Assembly (NCBI GenBank): GCA_023435645.1
Contig: JAEYRK010000048.1
Location: 56,027-120,026 of the forward strand
Length of the DNA stretch: 64,000 nt
Source of the DNA: Bacillota bacterium
Lineage (GTDB): Bacteria > Bacillota > Clostridia > Lachnospirales > Lachnospiraceae
Reading direction: 5' to 3'
In this document: positions 51,968 to 61,144 of the stretch, in pieces
Layout of the letters: each line of letters opens with the position of its first letter
How positions within the stretch are numbered: the first letter of the stretch is position 1
Made by a program: the position numbers and the translations under genes
Notes under the pieces: model-generated
Database searches by the model: none
What the model was told of the DNA's origin: nothing
The model's input: the letters and a program-made list of their open reading frames with translations, nothing else

Positions 51968-52945
51968 ATGGATAGAAAAGCTGGGATTATTGGGATAGGC
52001 AGTTATGTGCCTGACAGGATATTGACGAATTTTGATCTGGAAAGGATGGTTGATACCTCGGATCAATGGATTGTGGAACGGTCCGGTATTTCGGAAAGAA
52101 GAATCGCAGAGGAGCATATGGCTACCTCGGATATGGCGGTAAGGGCTGCAGAGCAAGCCCTGGCAAACGCAGGGATTAAGCCGGAGGAGCTGGGGTTGAT
52201 TATCGTAGCAACCGTAACACCGGATTATTTCTTTCCCTCCACGGCTTGCCTGGTACAGAGCAGGTTAGGAGCGGTCAATGCGGCTGCCTATGATATCTCG
52301 GCAGCCTGCGCCGGTTTTATCTATGCCCTGTCAAATGCCTGGCAGTATATCAGAAGCGGTCTCTATCAATATGTCCTGATTATCGGGGCGGATGCGCTTT
52401 CTAAGATTACGGACTGGGAGGATCGCAATACCTGTGTACTATTCGGTGACGGTGCCGGTGCCTTTGTCCTTGGAACGGTGGAGGAGGGCGGTATCCTGTC
52501 CTCTCCTATGGGCTCCGATGGTACGGGAGCAGAATTTTTAACCTGTCCTGCGGTTTACTTTAGTCCTGAGGAAGAGGAGAAAAGAAAGGGCAGAAAGCAT
52601 ACGACATATATGAATGGTCAGGAGGTATTTAAGTTTGCAGTAAAAATCATGCCCTATGCCTTTGAACAGGCGCTGGAAGGAGCTGGGTTGCCTGTGGACC
52701 GGATTGATTGGTTTATACCCCATCAGGCCAACCTAAGAATCATTGAAGCGGCGGCGAAGAAGTTTAATATCTCCATGGATAAGTTTATTGTAACGCTTCA
52801 AAAATTCGGTAATACCTCCTCCTCCTCCATTCCGATTGCCTTGGCAGAAGGAGTAAGGAAGGGTCAGATAAAGAAGGGGGACACCCTGGCAATGGCTGCC
52901 TTTGGAGCAGGACTGACCTGGGCCTCGGCCATCGTGCAATTATAA
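51968..52945 (+). CDS. fabH: Beta-ketoacyl-ACP synthase III
   Basis: A 325-residue KAS III that condenses an acyl-CoA primer with malonyl-ACP to start fatty acid synthesis. Catalytic triad: Cys in AYDISAACAGFIYALSNA, His in WFIPHQANLRIIEAA, Asn in QKFGNTSSSSIPIALAEG. It starts three bases after the gamma subunit, so it belongs to the oxidoreductase operon. That linkage points to isobutyryl-, isovaleryl- or 2-methylbutyryl-CoA as primer, that is, branched-chain fatty acids. Confidence 0.93.
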   Translation: MDRKAGIIGIGSYVPDRILTNFDLERMVDTSDQWIVERSGISERRIAEEHMATSDMAVRAAEQALANAGIKPEELGLIIVATVTPDYFFPSTACLVQSRLGAVNAAAYDISAACAGFIYALSNAWQYIRSGLYQYVLIIGADALSKITDWEDRNTCVLFGDGAGAFVLGTVEEGGILSSPMGSDGTGAEFLTCPAVYFSPEEEEKRKGRKHTTYMNGQEVFKFAVKIMPYAFEQALEGAGLPVDRIDWFIPHQANLRIIEAAAKKFNISMDKFIVTLQKFGNTSSSSIPIALAEGVRKGQIKKGDTLAMAAFGAGLTWASAIVQL

Positions 52946-53041
52946 GCTGGCCCATATTCATAGTTGATTTAAAACGGATATGTAATATAATGAAAGCATG
53001 AAGACAAAATACAAATATTCTCATCAAAGGAAGGTTATGTC

Positions 53042-53485
53042 ATGCATATTACATATCGTGTGGCTGTTGTCAGCGATGCTGAAGAATTAAGGCGCTTGAA
53101 TGATGCATTTAACGGAACGGGCTCCAATACCACGGAGGGAATACGGGAGGCTCTTGTAAGAGAGGATGCAGAGACGGTATTCGTCGCAGAGGCAGAGGGC
53201 AGGCTGCTTGGCTTTGGCTGCGGACAGCTACTAAAATCCATCTGTTACTCTGTATTTTATGCGGAAATTACAGAGATTTATGTAGAGGAGGCATTTCAGA
53301 AGCAGGGAATCGGAAAGGGCTTACTGTGTTTTATGGAGGATTGGTACCGTAGTAAGAATATTCATGACTTCCAGCTGTTCACCGGAGGGGAGAATCTTAA
53401 CGCGCAGAAATTCTATAAGAGGCAGGGCTACCGCAGGTCCGACGAAATCATGTATCGGAAACGGGATTCCTGGAACAATTCTTAG
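53042..53485 (+). CDS. GNAT family N-acetyltransferase
   Basis: A 147-residue single-domain acetyltransferase: ITYRVAVVSDAEELRRLNDA opens, EITEIYVEEAFQKQGIGKGL is the acetyl-CoA motif A, and NAQKFYKRQGYRRSDEIMYR is motif B. AAAGGAAGG precedes. The acceptor is unknown. It lies 14 bases before a response-regulator gene and may be co-transcribed. Confidence 0.87.
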   Translation: MHITYRVAVVSDAEELRRLNDAFNGTGSNTTEGIREALVREDAETVFVAEAEGRLLGFGCGQLLKSICYSVFYAEITEIYVEEAFQKQGIGKGLLCFMEDWYRSKNIHDFQLFTGGENLNAQKFYKRQGYRRSDEIMYRKRDSWNNS

Positions 53486-53499
53486 GGAGGATAAGCAAG

Positions 53500-54177
53500 A
53501 TGGCAGATTACGATTGCTTAATCGTAGATGACGAGGTAGCGCTTTCCCAAAGTACCTGCGATTTTTTTAATATGTTCGGTGTCAGGACTTATTGGGTGGC
53601 TGATGAGAAGGCCTGCTTTGATTTTTTTAAGAGTAATAGCACGGATCTGATCCTACTGGATATCAATCTAGGCCATTCCTCCGGCTTTCAGATCTGTAAG
53701 AGGCTTCGGGAAAGCATGAATCTCCCAATTCTGTTCATCAGTGCGAGGACCAGTGATGACGATGTACTTCTCGCTCTGAATATCGGAGGGGACGATTATA
53801 TCCAGAAACCCTATTCCCTGAACATCCTGATGACGAAGGTAAAAACCGTTCTGAAGAGATATAGGGGAAGCACTGCCGAGCACAGGATCCGTTTTGGGAA
53901 ATTCACCTTGGATCTTAATATGGAGAAGCTTACGGATGGGGAGGGTGAAATCCAGCTAAAATCTATGGAATATAAGCTATTGGCCCACCTGATCCGGAAT
54001 AAGAACCGTATCATATCAAAGGAGGAGCTGTTCCAGAAGGTTTGGGGAGATGCAATTACCGGGGACGGTACCTTAAATGTACATATCAGAAGACTACGGG
54101 AGAAGATTGAGGATAATCCCAATGAACCCCGTTATATTAAGACAATCTGGGGAACCGGTTATATATTTGAGGAATAG
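53500..54177 (+). CDS. OmpR-family response regulator
   Basis: A 225-residue regulator. Receiver: DCLIVDDEVALSQ, phosphoacceptor Asp in LILLDINLGHSSGFQ, conserved Thr/Ser in LFISARTSDDDVLLA, Lys in DDYIQKPYS. C-terminal winged helix ends NEPRYIKTIWGTGYIFEE. GGGAGGATAAG precedes ATG 53500. Paired with the kinase that starts nine bases later; probable target is the ABC transporter promoter at 55457-55521. Confidence 0.93.
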   Translation: MADYDCLIVDDEVALSQSTCDFFNMFGVRTYWVADEKACFDFFKSNSTDLILLDINLGHSSGFQICKRLRESMNLPILFISARTSDDDVLLALNIGGDDYIQKPYSLNILMTKVKTVLKRYRGSTAEHRIRFGKFTLDLNMEKLTDGEGEIQLKSMEYKLLAHLIRNKNRIISKEELFQKVWGDAITGDGTLNVHIRRLREKIEDNPNEPRYIKTIWGTGYIFEE

Positions 54178-54186
54178 GAGAAGAGG

Positions 54187-55452
54187 ATGAAGGTCAAAAG
54201 GATTGTCTTATTGCTGGTAATAGCATTAGCCATAGGAGCCGGACTGACTCTTTCGGTAGGGAGGAGCAGAAGGCAGGAGAAGCTTGATATGACAGCGGTC
54301 AATGATATCCTTCAATCCGTCGCAGAGCAATGGGAGACCTTAAGCGGCGAAAATCTACCTGGAATGCAGTATGGCATGGATTATCTGATCCTAGACCGGA
54401 ACAAGCAGCTTCTTATTGCTACCAGGGGAGGATTGAATGAGAATATTCCTGCTGCCATTGCAAACAGGGATACGATATTAGATGTCACCCGGAATGGCGA
54501 GCTTCTTGGGAAGCTGATCCTCTATAATGATTCTGCGGAGCGATGGCAGCAATACCAGGAGCAGCTGCAGAGGAGGACCCTCCTCCTGATATTCCTGATG
54601 GTCGTTCTATGCCTTCTCTATCTATTACTGATCGATAGGATGATACTGAGACCCTTCCGTAAGCTGAAAAGCTTTGCTAAGAATGTTTCGGAAGGAAGAC
54701 TCGAGCTACCCCTGAAGATGGACCGTGGAAACCTGTTTGGTGCATTTACGGAGAGCTTTGAGCTTATGAGGGAGGAGCTGATGAAAGCCAGGGAGAATGA
54801 GAAGCTGGCCAATCAGAGCAAGAAGGAGCTGGTTGCTTCCTTAAGCCATGATATCAAGACGCCCGTTGCTTCGATCAAGGCTGTCTCGGAGGTGCTGTAT
54901 GCAAGGACGGAGAATGAGACGGTACGAGGTCAGCTGGATATCATAGGCTCTAAGGCGGATCAAATCAATACCCTAATCACTAATATGTTCAATGCCACCC
55001 TGGAGGAGCTTCAGGAGCTTAAGGTTACGGTAACGGAGCAGTCAAGCCAAATCCTCTATGAGCTGATCCGAAATGCCGACTATCATCATAGGGTAACGAT
55101 CTCTGTGATAGAAGAATGTCTGATCCTGGCGGATACACTCCGACTAGCCCAGGTTGTAGATAATGTCATCAGTAATTCCTATAAATATGCCGGTACCCCC
55201 ATCCATGTGACCAGCCGGATCAGGGGGGATTATCTGGAGCTGGAATTTGTGGACTTCGGCCCCGGAGTTGCAGCAGAGGAGCTTCCCTTGCTATGTAATA
55301 AGTTCTACCGGGCAGGAAATGCGGAGGGGAAAAGCGGTACCGGTTTGGGCCTATTCATCTCGAAGTACCTGATGGACAAGATGTCCGGTGAGATTCTCTG
55401 TGAGAATACGGAGGAAGGCTTTGTGGTTAGAATTAGTCTGCTCTTGGTATAA
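54187..55452 (+). CDS. Sensor histidine kinase
   Basis: A 421-residue membrane kinase. Two membrane helices (IVLLLVIALAIGAGLTLSV at about 5-22, LLLIFLMVVLCLLYLLLI near 130-148) bracket a ~100-residue outer sensor domain. A HAMP-like segment follows, then the H-box SLSHDIKTPVASIKA, N-box VVDNVISNSYKYAG, G1 FVDFGPGVAAEELP and G2 GKSGTGLGLFISKYLM. Layout is of VanS/BceS-like kinases controlling envelope-stress transporters. Confidence 0.92.
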   Translation: MKVKRIVLLLVIALAIGAGLTLSVGRSRRQEKLDMTAVNDILQSVAEQWETLSGENLPGMQYGMDYLILDRNKQLLIATRGGLNENIPAAIANRDTILDVTRNGELLGKLILYNDSAERWQQYQEQLQRRTLLLIFLMVVLCLLYLLLIDRMILRPFRKLKSFAKNVSEGRLELPLKMDRGNLFGAFTESFELMREELMKARENEKLANQSKKELVASLSHDIKTPVASIKAVSEVLYARTENETVRGQLDIIGSKADQINTLITNMFNATLEELQELKVTVTEQSSQILYELIRNADYHHRVTISVIEECLILADTLRLAQVVDNVISNSYKYAGTPIHVTSRIRGDYLELEFVDFGPGVAAEELPLLCNKFYRAGNAEGKSGTGLGLFISKYLMDKMSGEILCENTEEGFVVRISLLLV

Positions 55453-55456
55453 AGAA

Positions 55457-55521
55457 TTAAGATGATTTAAGGAACAGTTAAGAATTGGATAAAGACCTGT
55501 TAATGAATCAACAAGTATAAT
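55457..55521 (+). promoter_or_regulatory. Response-regulator box (three phased TTAAG repeats) and -10
   Basis: TTAAG at 55457, 55467 and 55478, spaced 10 and 11 bp, then TATAAT at 55516-55521 without a good -35. Helically phased direct repeats before a -35-poor promoter are typical of OmpR-family activation, here of the ABC transporter. Confidence 0.55.
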
Positions 55522-55552
55522 AAGACTGTAAGCGAATACAGTCTTATTTTTA
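55522..55552 (+). terminator. Hairpin with T-run before the ABC genes
   Basis: AAGACTGTA (55522-55530) pairs with TACAGTCTT (55537-55545), then ATTTTTAT. It would end the kinase transcript; because it starts right at the -10 it hardly affects transcripts from that promoter. Confidence 0.6.
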
Positions 55553-55567
55553 TGGAAGGAAGAAATT

Positions 55568-56326
55568 ATGGCAAATGTAATTCTATCTACCAATAAACTA
55601 TGCAAGACCTTCTCCAATGGCGGTGTTCAGCAGAATGTGCTGAAGAATCTGGATATCGAGATTTATGAGGGTGATTTTACGGTAATCATGGGCTCCTCCG
55701 GTGCAGGAAAGTCCACTCTGATGTATGCACTGTCAGGTATGGATAAACCGACTCTGGGTTCCATAAGGTTCCTTGGAGAGGAGATCTCTAGGCAATCCGA
55801 TGACAGGCTGGCGGTATTTCGTCGTTCCAATTGCGGCTTTATATTCCAGCAGGTGTTCCTTCTGGACCATATGAGTATTTTGGATAATATTCTGGTCAGC
55901 GGTCTGTTAATATGTAAGGATCGGAAAGCGATCACAAACAGGGCAAAGGAGCTTCTTAGGCAGGTCGGACTGGAGGAGATTGCATGGAGCAAATTTCCGG
56001 CACAGTTATCCGGCGGTGAGGTTCAACGTGCGGCAATCGTTCGGGCGCTAATCAATGAGCCGAAGGTAATCTTCGCTGATGAGCCGACCGGAGCGCTGAA
56101 TTCCGCGGCCGGTAAGGCTGTACTGGATGTCCTTACAGGGGCAAATGAAAACGGACAGAATATCATCATGGTTACCCACGATCTAAAGTCAGCCAGAAGA
56201 GGAAACCGGATTCTTTATATCCGGGACGGTGTGATCCATGGGGAATGCAATCTTGGCAAATATGCCAGCGGGGATAGGGAGCGGCATGAGAAGCTAACAG
56301 CGTTCCTTTCTGATATGGGCTGGTAA
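55568..56326 (+). CDS. ABC transporter ATP-binding protein, MacB/LolD type
   Basis: A 252-residue ATPase: Walker A MGSSGAGKSTLMYALSGMD, Q-loop CGFIFQQVFLLDHMS, signature AQLSGGEVQRAAIVRAL, Walker B VIFADEPTGALNSAAG, His switch MVTHDLKSARRGNR. The ADEPTGALN form is typical of FtsX-coupled transporters (BceA, MacB, LolD). GGAAGGAAG precedes. Works with the 783-residue permease that follows and probably exports or releases a cell-envelope-active peptide. Confidence 0.92.
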   Translation: MANVILSTNKLCKTFSNGGVQQNVLKNLDIEIYEGDFTVIMGSSGAGKSTLMYALSGMDKPTLGSIRFLGEEISRQSDDRLAVFRRSNCGFIFQQVFLLDHMSILDNILVSGLLICKDRKAITNRAKELLRQVGLEEIAWSKFPAQLSGGEVQRAAIVRALINEPKVIFADEPTGALNSAAGKAVLDVLTGANENGQNIIMVTHDLKSARRGNRILYIRDGVIHGECNLGKYASGDRERHEKLTAFLSDMGW

Positions 56327-56403
56327 TCGGTAGCAAAGGGACCAAACACGCTGTGGAGATGCTTTATTCAGTCAGAACTCTCCCCAGCAGAATGGAGATT
56401 TCA

Positions 56404-58755
56404 ATGTATAAAATAATAAAGCTTGTAAATGCAAATATCAGGAAGACAAAGGGGCACACCATATCGCTGCTTCTGATGTTCTTCCTCTCAGCGATGCTAC
56501 TGAACATAGGGCTTCTGATTTTTTCTAATTTTGGAAGCTACCTGGATGGAATGGCAGAAGAGCTTCATACCTCGGATATCTATTATGCTATGCCGGACAG
56601 TTTTTATAATAAGCGTATGGATGAATATTTAAAGAGCAATGATAATATTGTGGAGCTGGAAATTGAGGAGGCCCTGTGGGGGACTGCCAGAGTAAGGTTT
56701 CGGACCGACGAGGCAAAGGAGCATACTATCTTATTTCGTAATATGGAGAAGACCCGTAGCCTTTCACAGTTTAAATTCATCGGAAAGAGGTTACCGGCGG
56801 AGGGGAGCTCCATCTATCTACCCTATCTGTTCCAGCTGGAGGGTGGATATCAGCTGAATGATACCTTTCAGATGTCCTTTCAGGATACAGTTCTGGAATT
56901 TACGGTGAAGGGCTTTATCGAGGATGTCCTCTTTAGCTCACCGGAAACCGGTCCGATGGGAGTTTATATCTCACAAAGTAGTTTTGATAGGATTTCTAAG
57001 GAGCTGGGTGGGGAATATCAAGCAAAGTTAATCTTTACCAATCAAAAGGAAGCAAATAAGAGGGTCGAGTCCGATCTTCAAAATTTCGTTGATAAGGATA
57101 CCATTTCCCGGTCCTCTGATATTACCCATACCGTATACAGCCTGGACCTGCCCTTGGTCAAATTATCCCGTGTTATGATACCCAGTATGGTTTCTGTAAT
57201 GATCGTTGCCTTTGCTGCAAGCATCGTTATCGTAGGTCTGGTTGTAGTCAGGTTCCGAATCAATAACAGCATTGAGGAGGATATGTCTAAAATCGGATCG
57301 ATGAAAGCAGTCGGATATACCAGCAGGCAGATTATCCTGTCTGTGGTGCTCCAGTTCTCTAGCATTGCTTTGATCGGCAGCCTCGTCGGAATAGGAGCCT
57401 CCTATCTTATCCTACCGGTCCTGTCGGATGTGTTTGCCAGACAATCGGGCCTCTGGTGGGATCAGGGCTTTGACGTGGTTATCAGCGGTATTGCCTTCCT
57501 TTTGATTTTGATGATCATAGGAGCTGTTGCATACCTGTCCGCAAGGAAGCTTAAGAAGCTCCATCCCATCATAGCACTGCGGGGAGGCATTGTAACCCAT
57601 AGCTTTAGGAAAAACCAGATAGCTCTCCATCGGTCAAAGGGAAGTCTCCCTGTAGTACTGGCCATAAAGTCCATGCTGCAAAATAAGAAGCAAAGTATCA
57701 TGATGGCTTTTATCATGCTTTCGCTATCCTTTGCACAGACCTTTGCGGTGATCATGTTTTACAATACCACAATTGATACAAGGGCCTTCTTAGAGACTCC
57801 GGGCATTGAGCTTTCCAATGCATTGGCAGTATTTAAGCCGGAGTTAGACCGGGAGAAAATCCTCCATGGGATCAGAGCGATGGAGGGGGTCCGGAAAGCC
57901 CAATACATTGATGAGGTGATGTTAAGTATTGATGGTAACGAGGAAATGTCCTATGTCATGGAGGATTATGACCATAAGGAAACTATTACTGTATACGAGG
58001 GTAGATATCCCCTTCACTCCAATGAGATTGCCCTGGGTGGACATTTGGCAGAGCTGCTCCATAAGAGTATCGGTGATGAGGTCACTCTAGAATTCGGTGA
58101 TAGGGAAGAGGATTATATCGTTACAGGGCTGTCCCAGGGTGCTTATCGGATCGGCATGAGCTCCATAACCTATGGGGGAATGATGAAGCTGAATCCGGAA
58201 TTCAAACAACAGCAACTAAATATCTACCTGAATAAAGGGGTCAATGTCGAAACTTTTACTGATAAGCTTAGGAGTATCTATGGGGATTCGATCATCTATA
58301 CCATGGATGTGGATCAGATGATGGAGGAGGGTGCCGGAGTATATATCTCCATTGTGTCAAAGGTAGGGATTGGAATATTGGCTGTAACGCTGGCAGTAGT
58401 CATTCTTGTACTCTATTTTATCATCAATTCCTCGGTAGTACGTAGGAGAAGGGAGCTGGGAATACAGAAGGCAATCGGCTTTACAACCCTTCAGCTGATG
58501 AATCAGCTATCCCTTGGATTTCTACTTCCTATGATCTTAGGGGTATGCATCGGAAGCTATTTCGGTGCGACTCAGACGAATCCTATTATGAGCATGGCAC
58601 AGAGAGGTATGGGGATCATGCGTTCCAATTATATTGTAAGGCCGCTTATGGTTGTATTCTTCAGCCTTGGAGTCCTATTGCTGTCCTATCTCATTTCCCT
58701 GGTCATAACCTACCGGGTACACAGGATTTCTGCCTATGCTCTGGTAAGTGAGTAG
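56404..58755 (+). CDS. FtsX-like ABC transporter permease
   Basis: A 783-residue permease from ATG 56404 (GGAGA upstream; the longer GTG start at 56353 is less likely). Two FtsX modules: helix 1 near the N-terminus (ISLLLMFFLSAMLLNIGLLI), a large outer domain, then three helices around VSVMIVAFAASIVIVGLVVV and ISGIAFLLILMIIGAVAYL; the arrangement repeats in the second half (GILAVTLAVVILVLYFIIN to the end). EDMSKIGSMKAVGYTSRQI and RRRELGIQKAIGFTTLQLM are the duplicated coupling segments. Mechanotransmission-type transporter under the upstream two-component system. Confidence 0.9.
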   Translation: MYKIIKLVNANIRKTKGHTISLLLMFFLSAMLLNIGLLIFSNFGSYLDGMAEELHTSDIYYAMPDSFYNKRMDEYLKSNDNIVELEIEEALWGTARVRFRTDEAKEHTILFRNMEKTRSLSQFKFIGKRLPAEGSSIYLPYLFQLEGGYQLNDTFQMSFQDTVLEFTVKGFIEDVLFSSPETGPMGVYISQSSFDRISKELGGEYQAKLIFTNQKEANKRVESDLQNFVDKDTISRSSDITHTVYSLDLPLVKLSRVMIPSMVSVMIVAFAASIVIVGLVVVRFRINNSIEEDMSKIGSMKAVGYTSRQIILSVVLQFSSIALIGSLVGIGASYLILPVLSDVFARQSGLWWDQGFDVVISGIAFLLILMIIGAVAYLSARKLKKLHPIIALRGGIVTHSFRKNQIALHRSKGSLPVVLAIKSMLQNKKQSIMMAFIMLSLSFAQTFAVIMFYNTTIDTRAFLETPGIELSNALAVFKPELDREKILHGIRAMEGVRKAQYIDEVMLSIDGNEEMSYVMEDYDHKETITVYEGRYPLHSNEIALGGHLAELLHKSIGDEVTLEFGDREEDYIVTGLSQGAYRIGMSSITYGGMMKLNPEFKQQQLNIYLNKGVNVETFTDKLRSIYGDSIIYTMDVDQMMEEGAGVYISIVSKVGIGILAVTLAVVILVLYFIINSSVVRRRRELGIQKAIGFTTLQLMNQLSLGFLLPMILGVCIGSYFGATQTNPIMSMAQRGMGIMRSNYIVRPLMVVFFSLGVLLLSYLISLVITYRVHRISAYALVSE

Positions 58756-58766
58756 ATAAGAACAAA

Positions 58767-58815
58767 AACAGGCTGTTTCTAAGGGCGTAAGTAATACCCT
58801 TAGGATCAGCCTGTT
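58767..58815. terminator. Bidirectional terminator between permease and chemoreceptor genes
   Basis: AACAGGCTG (58767-58775) pairs with CAGCCTGTT (58807-58815), with inner CTAAGGG/CCCTTAG, between convergent genes. Confidence 0.8.
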
Positions 58816-58821
58816 CATAGT

Positions 58822-60816
58822 TTAGAGCTTAAAGCTGTTTATTTTCTGCTGCAGCTGCTCGGATAGGCTCTGTAAATCGACTGCCTGCTGCGTAATCTCA
58901 TCCATGGTTGTAGTAATCTGCTCCGCCGAGGCTGTTACCTCCTCTGTGGCAGAGGCTGTTTCCTGTGAAATTGCAGAGATATTCTCTATCTGGAACACGA
59001 TATTGTTCTTTTGCTCTGTTATCTCACCGGAATGTCTGCTGATTTCGGAGATCTTCTCGGATAATTCATGTACGGCCTCCATGATTTCGCGGAACAGACT
59101 TTGGGTTTGACCTGCAAGAGAGGTCTGCTCCTTCACGTTCTGGTTGGTAAGGGTCATTGCCTGAACGGATAAATCTGTTTTATTGCTGATATCCTCAACG
59201 ATCGCCTTGATTTTGACCGTGGAGGCCTTGGACTGTTCTGCCAGGCTTCTGATCTCAGCGGCTACTACAGCAAAGCCCTTGCCACTGTCTCCGGCTCTGG
59301 AGGCCTCAATTGAGGCGTTGAGGGAGAGGAGATTAGTCTGAGCCGTAATCATATCAATCGTATCGGAGATGGCTCCAATTTGCTTCATGCTTTCACTTAC
59401 AGCATAGACCAGTTCGGATACCTTGGTGGTGGACTCCATGGTATTGCTGGATTTTTGCATCAGCAGTTCAACCCCATCCAGACCGCGGAGGGTAAGCTGC
59501 CTTGCATTTCCGGACATAGTATCCATCGCTTCATTCGAGGCATTGATCTGATTGAGCTTATCTGCCAAATCACTGACACTGGAGGCACCGTCACTGGCAT
59601 TCTGGGCCTGCTCTGTAGCTCCCCTGGCAACATCCTCTACGGCTCTGGCCACTTCGTTCAGGGAAGCGCTGGTCTCCTCCGCCATATTTGTCAGAAGGAC
59701 AGAGCTGTCATGTACGGTGACTGATGCATCCTTTACATTACGGATGAGCTTTGACAAATTTCCGGCCATTTCATTGAAATGCATGCTTAAGGTGCTAAAC
59801 TCATCCTTGGAACGAATCGTCACGGAGGTAGTCAGATCCCCCTGGGATAGTCGTTGAAAGGCCGACATAAGACTCCGAATATTCCTTGAGATTGGATTAC
59901 TGAACAGTATAGCAGCCAGGATGGAGGATAGGATTGTTATGACAGAAACCAAAAAGATATTCGCTCTGATCTGACTGGTATCCTTGCTTAATTCGGAGTA
60001 GTTCATACTGGCGATTATTTTCCAGCCTGCCAGATGATTGGTCTCAAAGCTGGCAAACATCTTTTCCTTATGATCCTCATAGGTCAGGAAACCGTTTTCA
60101 TTGGCTTTGGTTTCCTCCCAATAAGAAAGCTTCGTTATGTAATCGGTGCCGATGAGGGAAGGATCGGGATGTGCGATCAGGTTACCGGCTTTATCGGTAA
60201 TATGGATAAAGCCGCTATCACCGATTTTTATATCGGACAGGGATTTGGAAAAGATACTGAGATCCAAATCAATCCCCACAACGCCTACTAAGGCTCCGTT
60301 ATTTTGAACCGCCATGGTCATGGATATAACCATCTGTCCGGTTCCTGCATCCACATAAGGATCTGTTATGATCACCTGCTCCGGTGACTGAACCGCTTGA
60401 AGGTACCAATCCCTTTTTTTGTGATCAAAGCCCTCCGGTAATTCTAAAACTGGATCCGTATAGAACATTCCGCTCTCTGTACCGACATAGATATTAATGA
60501 TGGTCTCATCCGTTGCCTTTACATTGGCAATCAAGCCCTTAGCGAATTCAAAATAGGTACTGTTATCCGCTGATTTGATATTAATATCGTTTGACAGAAC
60601 CTTCATGATGTTGGACATAGCATTGAAGTAATTGTCAATTCCCCGCATGATCTCATGTATTGTCTGCTTACTGGTTATTTCCAGCTTGTTTCGTAACACC
60701 TTCTGTGAAGTGGAGTATGAGATAATACCCGTAATGAGCAAGGGTATCAGGCTTATGGCAACCAGCATGGTAATCAGCTTTGTTTTCAGGGTGCGTAATT
60801 TTTTTAATTTTTGCAT
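58822..60816 (-). CDS. Membrane methyl-accepting chemotaxis protein (dCache sensor)
   Basis: A 664-residue chemoreceptor. ATG 60816 follows GGAGGTATAATACGC; the longer frame to 60885 is upstream of that site. Helix 1 LITMLVAISLIPLLITGIIS, a dCache domain (about 40-280; DWYLQAVQSPEQVIITDPYV is the ligand-pocket pattern), helix 2 IFLVSVITILSSILAAILF, HAMP, and a signalling domain with tip AQTNLLSLNASIEASRAG and VAAEIRSLAEQSKAS. The YxDxx-like pocket might bind amino acids, but the ligand cannot be read by eye. Confidence 0.92.
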   Translation of the reverse strand: MQKLKKLRTLKTKLITMLVAISLIPLLITGIISYSTSQKVLRNKLEITSKQTIHEIMRGIDNYFNAMSNIMKVLSNDINIKSADNSTYFEFAKGLIANVKATDETIINIYVGTESGMFYTDPVLELPEGFDHKKRDWYLQAVQSPEQVIITDPYVDAGTGQMVISMTMAVQNNGALVGVVGIDLDLSIFSKSLSDIKIGDSGFIHITDKAGNLIAHPDPSLIGTDYITKLSYWEETKANENGFLTYEDHKEKMFASFETNHLAGWKIIASMNYSELSKDTSQIRANIFLVSVITILSSILAAILFSNPISRNIRSLMSAFQRLSQGDLTTSVTIRSKDEFSTLSMHFNEMAGNLSKLIRNVKDASVTVHDSSVLLTNMAEETSASLNEVARAVEDVARGATEQAQNASDGASSVSDLADKLNQINASNEAMDTMSGNARQLTLRGLDGVELLMQKSSNTMESTTKVSELVYAVSESMKQIGAISDTIDMITAQTNLLSLNASIEASRAGDSGKGFAVVAAEIRSLAEQSKASTVKIKAIVEDISNKTDLSVQAMTLTNQNVKEQTSLAGQTQSLFREIMEAVHELSEKISEISRHSGEITEQKNNIVFQIENISAISQETASATEEVTASAEQITTTMDEITQQAVDLQSLSEQLQQKINSFKL

Positions 60817-60883
60817 GCGTATTATACCTCCGATGTGCATATGTAAAATAGAGTGATTGGGTAACGAAGTCATTTGATATAGC

Positions 60884-60913
60884 ATTATATCTTATATTTC
60901 GACATTTTGTAAA
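60884..60913 (-). promoter_or_regulatory. Promoter of the chemoreceptor gene
   Basis: Minus strand TTTACA (60908-60913), 18-bp spacer, TATAAT (60884-60889), 67 bp before the start codon. The 60914-61105 stretch shows nothing else. Confidence 0.5.
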
Positions 60914-61105
60914 GATCAGTAAATACCTTTTTGATAAGTTATGATTTTTTTACATAGGAGGGGAGGAAATCCATATATCAGTATACGAAATTAACATATA
61001 CAGAAACTTGATGCATTACAAACAATTGCAAGCGCCCTTGTAATCTCAAATTTACTTCATGACAGCCATATGCTATAATCAGCTTTAATGAAAATGGAAA
61101 GGAGT

Positions 61106-61144
61106 ATGATACACCGGAGTATAGGTGTATTACATAAACGATGA
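61106..61144 (+). other. Possible 12-codon leader overlapping the DUF368 start, with hairpin
   Basis: ATG 61106 reads MIHRSIGVLHKR and stops at TGA 61142-61144, which overlaps the next ATG (61141) as ATGA. ATACACC/GGTGTAT within it forms a hairpin. The AAAGGAG sits only one base before the leader ATG, too close for efficient use, so this may be just a structured leader. Confidence 0.25.
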
